Notes under the pieces: generated by a model
The model's input: the letters and a program-made list of their open reading frames with translations, nothing else
What the model was told of the DNA's origin: nothing
Databases searched by the model: none
Source: Guyanagaster necrorhizus
Taxonomy: Eukaryota > Basidiomycota > Agaricomycetes > Agaricales > Physalacriaceae
Direction of reading: 5' to 3'
DNA length: 64,000 bases
NCBI RefSeq assembly: GCF_019112545.1
Contig: NW_025064884.1
Location: 1,073,454-1,137,453, forward strand
Translations under genes and position numbers: made by a program
In this document: positions 59,161-64,000 of the stretch, piece after piece
How the letters are laid out: each line of letters begins with the position of its first letter
Numbering within the stretch: position 1 is the first letter of the stretch

Positions 59161-59778
59161 TGTATTTGAGAGAGCTGTCGTTTAACTGTAAATTTAAAAT
59201 TTGGGGGTCCTTGCCTAAAAAAAAGTCACCTAATAGGCGTGAGAAAGTCGGGATTGACGGCGCCTTACGAGACTCTTTCGACGACCACCATCACTCGTCT
59301 TTCTGTCTTTCCGTCTCTTCCAGATCTTGGTGCCGAGTGCTTATCTTCCGTTCCGTTTCATTTTTCTGTAATAAATCTCTATTGGATCGCTCAAGCCCCT
59401 TGGCGGATTCTGAATGGTCCTTATCCATGGTCCGACCCGGAAAAATGTTGCCGTGGGCTTGATCTATAAGGTGCCGATGGTGCGTATCATACATTTTTAT
59501 TCGTGTATGTTTTGCTGATTCTGTTGAAATAAGGCCAAACGTTTTGGAAACAAACAGTATTCCGGTGAGCTGCCGACACGTCCAGCAGCGAGCAAGCCAT
59601 GAACCTCACCAGCGAACTGTAATTCCGTTGATAGCGCTGCAAGTCACTGTGCACTAGTCTCACTTGTCTGAGGCGTCGTCTCCTCCTTTCGACTTGGCAT
59701 CACCTCGTCCCATGTCTCATTCTCCTCATTTATAACCCCACGCCCAAGACAAGGAATGTCGTGCAACTCTGTTCCACC
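59161..59778. other. intergenic, promoter of the Kre6/Skn1-like gene
   Basis: No supported gene. Short leader-like sequence with CT-rich stretches precedes the ATG at 59779 (CCACCATGGC, a good start context). Confidence 0.4.
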
Positions 59779-61369
59779 ATGGCTACTTCCAGCTCATCCT
59801 CGGAGGAAGACAGGCCTGAGATTTTCCGTGTTTCTTCGTTTTCTCCGACACCTGGGAAGGAAGAAGGATGTTTACCATCGCCCACGGTAGAGCGGCCTGG
59901 CACACCCCTCTTCCCCGCTGACGCGGGACTACAGGGATGGAGGTCCTTAAGCCACTCCACAGTTACTAGGTTATCTCCGCTTTCGAGTCCTGGAGGCTCC
60001 ACGGAGTCCTATGTATCCGCAGAAGGGATGGCCGAAATTTCACGTTTATTTTCAGGTTCACCTAAGCGGTCCATGTCCACGAGAAGCTCCACCTCATCGC
60101 CGTTGAACCCCGCGAATATGCAATCTGTTGCTCAACAGTCTGCATTATCGCTCTCGGAATCCAATGAGATACCACCAGAGGATATTAGAGCTATATGCCA
60201 CCTGCCCAACACGTTACTTCGAGACTCCACGATCGCGTATAGGTTCGCAGGTGATGCGCCTCTCACCCGCCGATTTCCCCGCCATCGGGACTCTGTGTTG
60301 TCCTTGTATGGTGTTCCCGTCCTGGCTTCCGATTCAAGATACCCTTTTGCAGCAGCAGGCGTACGCGACTGTGGGCTCGTGGCATATACCTTTGACCCTT
60401 TGGCGGCTGATCTAGTAGTTGATGACGACGACGAATCGCTCAGAGGTGCAAAGACTGACGGTCTGACTCCATGCGGCGTCGTCAACGTCGCGATGCTCGC
60501 CCTCACGATGATTGCCCTCATATCGCTATTTGTGGTTTATCCTGTGGTGTCGTTCTTTAAGGATAGTCATAGAAACCGGCTCGTAGTGGACAATCCCTTT
60601 ATTAACTCAACGGGTCAGGCGGAAGACACCATTCCAACGAGTCGGCTCGGTGCGAGGAGCAAGATCCTATTCTTGCAAGTATTTCTTTTTCTATATAGGC
60701 GTTTAGCGGTTTTATCATTTGACTAATAGCTTCGTTTCGAGTAAGGATGTTACGCTTGGCTGGGATACAGTTAACAAACCTGGAGAGTACAGTCTCACCT
60801 TCAAAGCCGAGTTCGATGAGGACAATCGTCCACTTGTTAACGGTCTGTCTTTTATATTTGCTCCGGCATTCGCTTCCTGACATGCCGTCCAGGCAATGAT
60901 CCTGTACGGTTCACAACGGTCTTTTCAAAATCATTTATCGCGAGGATTTTCAAAAATCTATTGGTCTTCGATGGGTCAGCGGGCGCAGTCCATCTTCACA
61001 GACCCGTCTGCATCAAGACAGGCGGATATGTGGAGATTTCGTACAGATCTGTGGGCGACCGTGAAATCAAGAGGTTTGCTGTAAGTTCCCTCTTACTGAT
61101 TTTGAGTACTGTTGTAAATACACCTATTAGTGGTATACCGAACTTGAGGCTGCTTCATGGCTGGATTTGACTATCAAACCAGGTGAGTCGGATTAATACT
61201 AGTGTGACGGGACCGCAGTTAACGTCGTATCACAGGAGGAGGTGACAGTAGGAGTAAAGAACAAGCGGTTTGGATCGACTATGTGAAGTTTTATGAACGC
61301 TCCGGTACTTCATTCTCCGGTCCTTGTCTTGAAACGTCACCCACGTACAACGTGGTATTTTCTCCCTAG
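59779..61369 (+). CDS. type II membrane protein, Kre6/Skn1-like N-terminus
   Basis: First exon from MATSSSSSEEDRPEIFRVSS: a long Ser/Pro-rich cytosolic region with NPANMQSVAQQSALSLSE, then a membrane span (VVNVAMLALTMIALISLFVV, about residues 237-260) followed by YPVVSFFKD and DNPFINSTGQ, the order seen in fungal beta-1,6-glucan synthesis proteins Kre6/Skn1. After a probable intron at about 60652-60729, the lumenal part reads SSKDVTLGWDTVNKPGEYSL, KAEFDEDNRPLVNG, FKNLLVFDGSAGAVHLHRPV, KTGGYVEISYRSVGDREIKR and QAVWIDYVKFYERSG, ending NVVFSP at 61369. The GH16 catalytic signature of Kre6/Skn1 was not found, and the product is shorter than that family. Assignment rests on the N-terminal half only. 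Confidence 0.5.
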
Positions 61370-61899
61370 GTTTTTCGTAGGTCATAAATAGCGCCCATCA
61401 GTTATTCTGACGAATTCATTGTGACGGTGACTAGACAATCTGTTGTAACTTATATCTTTGTACTTATACCCACATTATCTTTTTGTAGTTTGGGTGTACT
61501 GTTACTTGTCGCACACTACTTGCATGTACGTTTATAATGCGACGAAAAAGTGGCGTCCTATTGGAGTCACAATGAGAGGGAAAGCACCCGAGTCGATCGA
61601 CATTCTAAAAAAGATACCGGCATCAACTAATCATCAACTTTGTATATTATTGCGTCGGCGCCCGGCCGACCTTTTCTTGGAAAATGCCCAAAAATCTTGG
61701 CAAGTCAGGACAGGACAGGACGAGGAACAAGGGCAGAATTTCATTTAGGTGATTTGTGTGCCTGCGACCTATCCCCATGGAATGATTCGCAGAAGAGGAA
61801 CGTACTTGTCGATCGGCAAGAACAGTAAGTATCCACGCCAGGTCTTCGCGGTGAGTCCAACATCCAAAACGGAAATATCAGACTTCAATTGATCGTAGT

Positions 61900-64000
61900 C
61901 ACCGGCCATGGTTGTTGTTGAATACCGGGGATCCCATGCTGGCGGCCCTGGCGGATCACCTTGGGCGCGTCCGAGCGATAGGGGGAGGTGAACGGACTAG
62001 TATTTATGCCTACACCAGGGTTCAGGTTTGGTCAATGTTGCGTCTACTTGCGATTCTTGCTTTTCTCACTTATGCTCTCGCACACCAGCCCTCGGTGTAT
62101 CTGGATGCGTTCCAAGGCTTTTTAGAAGGGTGAGTTGTTTCGGCAGAGTTGATCTTCGTTCAGTGGAGTTGACATATGGATTAGATTTATTAATTATAAT
62201 GATATCTTAATATCTGAGAGTAGTCCTGCTCTCGCTGACGACTGTGTAGGAAGGGTTGATTTTACAACGAGTGGGTTGATTTTTTCCCTTCTGTCTCGTC
62301 GAAGCGGTTATTGAATGCGGATACAGCGTTCCAAGGTGGCATGTTGAATACAGGTTCGTAGCTTCAGTCTCCACCCCGGCCCTTACAAATCGGTTTTGCC
62401 ACCAGAGTACCTGTATGGGATATTCAGCAATGTCGCCTCGCTTAACACCACCCAGCTGATTGGTCTACCTTCGGGGGCTTCTATCCAGTCCCTCGCCATT
62501 GAAGGACCCGTCGTCTCTGCAAGCGTGATTCTGGAGGTGTACTACAAGACAATAGACTACACCCTGCCCATGCAGACCGACCTATGGATGCGTTTTGACG
62601 ACGACTTGAAGATCAAGTTTTACGACATGACCCTCCGTCGTTTACCGTGGGCCTTTGACTTCCTCCTTCCCAAGTTGGCGCCCACGATCGCAGAGGAGTT
62701 GGGAGCCTCGTACAATGGCACCGATGCCGACAATCAAGCACTGGCTGCACAGAGGGCTATTGCTGATATTTGCAGTACGGCGATGGAGTATTGTACGGGC
62801 GACAACCAAGTTTATGATTCGTCAGCCTTTCTTCGATACATGTCTTGGGCAGGTCGCTGAGTCTCGTTGTAGGAATGAGAGCTGTATGCAGTTTCTGGCC
62901 GATGAAGTTCCATTTGGAGAGGCATGGCAAGGAGGACAGAATACAACGATTTGCAGGTAGGATTTTCCTCAACTCCTCATGGTAACTTAGATTGACCCTC
63001 GGACAGATACGTGTACAAGAACATGGTAAAGTTCAGGCCTGATGTTCACTGTCCCCAAATCTCACCGTCTGGCGGAGATATGTGCAGTAAGATCACTTTC
63101 ATGTTCATCGCTTTTACCGGTTAAATCTCGGAAATTTCATAGTCCCCAGGTCGTACGAAAATGTCACTGAAGATTTCCCCTTTGTTTCAACTCTGGTCGC
63201 ACCCAACGCCTCTTTCACGGTCGATAACACGAAGGGATTGTCTGAGGAAACTGTGACAGAGCTGATGAAGTTAAGCATGCTGCAGATCTACCCGACTACA
63301 GTTGCTTTCGTGAGTTACCTTTACATCGTTCTTGTCGCCGCTCATACCAACTCGACCAGTACTCCATCCCAACAATTCTGTACTTCTTCCTCTTGTACGT
63401 CTGCGCCAAAGGCGTGGAGATGGTGTTGCCAAGGCTCTACGCAACATACAGGGATCTGTCGTTGGAAAATAAGCGGAATACTGTTACTTGTGAGTCGCAT
63501 TCTCAAAATTTACCTAACCGTTCTTGACAGTAATTTAGATGCCATGAATACGTTTTGGACCTTGGTCGCACTCGTCACGCAAGGCGTCGGAGGCTCAGTG
63601 GCGAGTCAGAACTACACCGTTCTCAATGTCTCTCTAGTGAGAGTCGTTGGCAACCTCATTTCCGGTTTATGTGCGTTTTCTTCTTTCACCGAAAGTAGTC
63701 GTAGAGGGCTAATGATCATCCAGATATCTTCGAGCTGACATACCGTCCGAATATGAGGTGGCCTTTACTTATCCACCACCTCTGCGTAAGTTGTCTCACG
63801 AATCCTTGCCTTTTCTTGACTTATGCGGACTCTATAGACTCTATTCGCCATTGTGTTCCTTCAAGTCGTGCTACAAATCACGGAACACCCTGCTATTGCG
63901 GCTGCTGGATACATATGGCTATTTCAGGCAACGACGGAGCAGTCTGTCTTCATTGGACTCTTCATGTATAGGCTTCGATATCCTAAGCTCCTTGTGAAGA
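61900..64000 (+). CDS. multi-pass membrane protein, TLC-like, truncated by window end
   Basis: Multi-exon gene running off the right edge. Hydrophobic leader near 62037 (MLRLLAILAFLTYALAHQPS), then EWVDFFPSVSSKRLLNADTA, EYLYGIFSNVASLNTTQLIG, SVILEVYYKTIDYTLPMQTD, SCMQFLADEVPFGEAWQGGQ, MVKFRPDVHCPQISPSGGDM and PFVSTLVAPNASFTV: a large extracytoplasmic region with N-glycosylation sequons. Spans follow: YSIPTILYFFLLYVCAKGVE, MNTFWTLVALVTQG, MRWPLLIHHLC and TLFAIVFLQVVLQI. The consecutive His pair in LIHHLC within a span recalls TLC-domain proteins (lipid handling). Introns at 62829-62870, 62958-63006 and later are well supported. The join between 62130 and 62270 is awkward (partial duplication of GGTTGATTTT), so the start is uncertain. 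Confidence 0.6.

Noticed and set aside
1..64000. CRISPR array, rRNA operon or bacterial-type operon
   Set aside because: No regularly spaced direct repeats, no rRNA-like sequence, and intron-rich eukaryotic genes throughout.

Overview
This window reads as an Agaricomycete (mushroom-forming basidiomycete) nuclear contig. The evidence is short (about 45-60 nt) GT..AG introns in nearly every gene, tightly packed genes on both strands, an F-box-like gene and several lineage-style membrane and secreted proteins of basidiomycete type, and no operons. Species cannot be named from the sequence. Exon structures were spliced by eye, so outer borders are firmer than internal ones unless exons are listed.

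Layout. 0-7 kb: an F-box-like gene with a displaced C-terminal frame, a gene-poor stretch, and a multi-exon multi-pass membrane protein. 7.4-13.5 kb: a conserved housekeeping block, ELP1 (Elongator, tRNA wobble-uridine modification) head-to-head with EFG1 (18S rRNA processing) across 157 bp. 13.5-19 kb: two unrecognised proteins (292 and 258 aa). 19.6-24 kb: a BTB/POZ protein with an Arg/Ser-rich N-terminus and a HET-C protein. 25-31 kb: a 16-exon hexose transporter with a 9-nt microexon, then the vesicle tether Uso1/p115. 31-41.3 kb: a gene-poor stretch, a decayed duplicate of a kinase-ankyrin gene, then the intact kinase-ankyrin gene (1065 aa). 41.3-45 kb: three small secreted cysteine-rich proteins, two of them inverted paralogues with identical intron phases. 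45.8-47 kb: a decayed S10 serine carboxypeptidase. 47.7-51.4 kb: a protein with an all-helical HeLo-like N-terminus fused to a pseudokinase, followed by a type-B carboxylesterase. 51.7-54.5 kb: decayed coding sequence of unknown family. 54.5-56.6 kb: a molybdenum-cofactor-sulfurase-like PLP enzyme. 58-59.2 kb: a dead Siw14/Y_phosphatase3-type phosphatase. 59.8-64 kb: a Kre6/Skn1-like membrane protein lacking the GH16 core, and a TLC-like multi-pass membrane protein running off the window.

The most interesting material is the accessory half (35-53 kb): a HeLo/pseudokinase architecture reminiscent of animal MLKL and fungal cell-death executioners, a kinase-ankyrin gene with a still recognisable tandem relic, a small-secreted-protein cluster, and several pseudogenes. 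With HET-C at 22 kb this could reflect a fast-evolving non-self-recognition or interaction neighbourhood, but that link is inference from architecture only.
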